A DNA stretch of 64,000 nt from Gonatopus flavifemur. Lineage: Eukaryota > Arthropoda > Insecta > Hymenoptera > Dryinidae. The stretch is taken from contig JAFFJZ010000001.1 in the NCBI GenBank assembly GCA_018340375.1, positions 79,042,001 through 79,106,000 of the forward strand. The letters are read 5' to 3'. The notes below the pieces were generated by a model. It was given only the letters and a program-made list of their open reading frames with translations, was not told the DNA's origin and did not search any database. Position numbers and translations under genes: made by a program. Positions 62,063 to 64,000 of the stretch are shown piece after piece (positions within the stretch are counted from its first letter, which is position 1; each line of letters begins with the position of its first letter).

Positions 62063-62137
62063 GCCCGAGTAGAGAAGTTTCACAATTTTACACAATTTTA
62101 CACAATTCATATATGATTTTGAAAAGTTGTCCACTTG
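62063..62137. repeat. GTGGAAAA/TTTTCCAC family, copy 7 (short)
   Basis: CCCGAGTAGAGAAGTTTCAC at the left, ATGATTTTGAAAAGTTGTCC then ACTTG at the right. Confidence 0.5.
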
Positions 62138-63139
62138 ATTTCAATGATTATAGAGTGAAGTCCTATTTCAACCGTGGGTCACTTTTTCAATGCGTTTTTA
62201 AATGAAATGAGCTAAAGTTTTGTCTCAGTTATTTTCACACGTTGTATCTCATATCATTTGATTTAACGATTCCAGTTGAATCATTTTCAAAACATGTCCC
62301 AAATTATTTCCAAAAAATTACTGATATTTCATGGAAATTTGATCATGGGTCATCAATCTCACTGTAATAAACTCACCCTCTCAAGAATTTATAGATTTTT
62401 GGTTCCTCAGCATCACGTGCCACCGTTTTTACATAAAAATAAGAATAATTCAACATCTCCCGGAGAAAATTACTTTTTTATGAATCCACATATGTTTCAC
62501 CGGAATTTTCACAGAGCTACATTTGTTTCGTCATTCTATAAAGGTGACGTGAAAGAACGATCCGCAGTTCGAAGAAAACTGTATCCGAATTGTCGCTTAT
62601 GCCTCTTCTTGTTCTCCTTCTTGTTCTTCTATTCTAACGTGACTGCTGACTGTATGGCTTGCCGGTGCTTTCAGTATTTTACTTTCTTCGTTCACACTTG
62701 GAACATACATATTATATATATATACATGTATATAGGTGTGGAAATGTGGGTGTATACATAAATAGAAATCATCAAGAAAGCTATTAAGACTACCACTAAA
62801 CAACGGAACGTACACGCAAATGTGGATGATTATAATGAAAAAAGATATGTCTTTAAACTTATTGGTGCACGTGAAAATTTTCATTCTGAAGGAATCAGTT
62901 CGATGATCGATGAATTTTAACGAGTGGAAATTAATTCAGGTTGGCTGAGTCCATTTTATCCATTTATCCATAATTGCCGATTTGTCGACAGGTCGAAAAT
63001 CTTGTGCTGGAATGGATTGTGTTTGTATACCATCCAATCAAACTGTTTCAGGTGAAATGAAACAATCACACATAGTACGGGAATTCAAAATGAAGAATTC
63101 TGGAGTACTCGTGTCGAATTGTTCGAAACTCGGTGAAGT

Positions 63140-63444
63140 GCACACGCAGAGAAAAAATCTTGCTGAAACAGCGATTTCAAAGAATGTGCTTGGCTAAACT
63201 AGCAAAGCGCTTGCTGTGGTAGCAAAATTCTTGCTGTTTTAGCAAGATGTTTGCTAATTCAGCAAATTTTTCTAGCAGTCTGTATATCTACAATACCGAA
63301 TTGCTGGATCAGTTGCGCTTGCCGAAAGAGCAAGAGTTTTGCTGTAACAGTAAAGTTTTTGCTAATTCAGCAACAAGATTTGCCATACCAGCGAAGCTAA
63401 TTTTTGAGGTTTGCTGTTTCAGCAGCTTTTTTTCTTTCAGTGCA
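63140..63444. repeat. Second TTGCTG / CAGCAA-filled element
   Basis: Ends CACACGCAGAGAAAAAATC and TTTTTTTCTTTCAGTG. Inside, TTGCTG, TAGCAAAATTCTTGCTG, AGCAAGATGTTTGCT and GCTGTTTCAGC words repeat in both orientations, as at 15,799-16,171, about 47 kb away. Confidence 0.75.
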
Positions 63445-63509
63445 TTATGAACTTTGTATGGTTTGGTGTGATATATAGGATAGAAACCCGATTGGAAGAG
63501 CCATATACT

Positions 63510-63739
63510 GCACGGAAAAAATAATTTAGCTGCAGCAGCTAAATGGCTAGCACGGACATGGACAGCCATTAAATTAGCTCCTGCAGCTAAATTTTAGCTA
63601 CCACCGCAAATAAATTAGCTACAAATGCAAATTTTTTTGCTATAACAGCTAAACTTCAGCTGCAGGAGCTAATTTAATGGCTGTCCATGTCCGTGCTAGC
63701 CATTTAGCTGCTGCAGCTAAATTATTTTTTCCGTGTGCA
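63510..63739. repeat. Near-perfect foldback filled with AGCTGCAGCAGCT
   Basis: Left GCACGGAAAAAATAATTTAG, right CTAAATTATTTTTTCCGTGT. Arms of about 90 nt are almost perfectly complementary (GCTAGCACGGACATGGACAG mirrored by CTGTCCATGTCCGTGCTAGC). AGCTGCAGCAGCT and GCTCCTGCAGC words fill it. Confidence 0.85.
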
Positions 63740-64000
63740 TGAAAAACGATTCAGAATCTACCTGTTCTGTTTTTTCAATGCAAAAACTGATCTGTGATAA
63801 GTATCTGAAAATCAGATATCAATGCATCAATATGAAACATCAATGACTCACCTTGACAGAATTAGCATCAATATTAATTATGTTTCATTTTCAAACACTC
63901 CCTACAGATCAGTTTCTGCAGTGTTTCTATCTGTTTTCATGCGATTTGTATCCTTTTAATCAATGTGTATCGTTACTTTTTTAGGGATCTTGCCGGGGGG

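Larger units (their letters stand above)
58666..64000. other. Region upstream of the distal calpain exon
   Basis: Must contain, or lie upstream of, the missing calpain exon that precedes 58,665, but none was found. Apart from the antisense exon candidates and the repeats listed separately, nothing is supported. A 161-codon frame at 62,276-62,761 lacks coding character. Another possible CACTGAGAAAAA-ended element starts near 59,311. Confidence 0.4.

Noticed and set aside
62276..62761. 161-codon plus-strand frame
   Set aside because: Composition is like translated AT-rich DNA, with no motif and no conserved domain; length alone is not enough.
63852..63885. GTGAGT donor after a short segment reading INIDANSVK on the minus strand, as the missing calpain 5' exon
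   Set aside because: Stops lie immediately upstream in every frame and the phase (0) does not fit the exon at 58,665, which needs two bases.

Overview
This is eukaryotic, AT-rich genomic DNA. It has spliced genes with long introns, many short interspersed repeats and a mariner transposon. The one confidently identified gene is an insect-type calpain. Together with the mariner and the base composition this points to an insect, perhaps a hymenopteran such as a parasitoid wasp; the order is inference and the sequence alone does not prove it. I see no bacterial genes, CRISPR array or rRNA.

Layout. Positions 1-24,400 hold no protein gene I can support. They are a mosaic of foldback and terminal-inverted-repeat elements, microsatellites, a tRNA-like (SINE-like) sequence and some less AT-rich blocks. 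Positions 24,505-58,665 carry a classical calpain (CysPc, C2-like domain III, penta-EF-hand) on the minus strand. I placed 14 coding exons from splice signals and reading phase. With the proximal first exon at 52.3 kb the joined exons form a continuous frame of 723 codons plus stop; a second upstream exon at 58.5 kb offers an alternative N-terminus. The catalytic Cys, His and Asn are all present. Positions 58.0-61.8 kb may hold a small three-exon gene on the opposite strand, overlapping the calpain 5' exon. The rest of 45.5-64 kb is intron or intergenic DNA with more interspersed elements.

Assembly problem. About 30,870-40,576 looks like an artefact about 9.7 kb long. It consists of an indel-rich copy of neighbouring sequence (30,870-38,308), followed by a near-identical second copy of 28.6-30.87 kb (38,309-40,576). 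Calpain exons 5-9 therefore appear three times (two good, one corrupted), and exons 4, 10 and 11 appear twice. Removing the block restores a collinear gene with one mariner (40,556-41,850) inside one intron.

The most unusual feature is a set of elements that share short termini of the type CACTG(A/T)(G/A)AAAA, several with TA on both sides. Their interiors are unrelated to one another, and each is built from its own short self-complementary word repeated in both orientations (for example TTGCTG..CAGCAA, CCAGTAC, GCCAATGTTGGC, AGCTGCAGCAGCT). At least three further small foldback families are present in several copies each.
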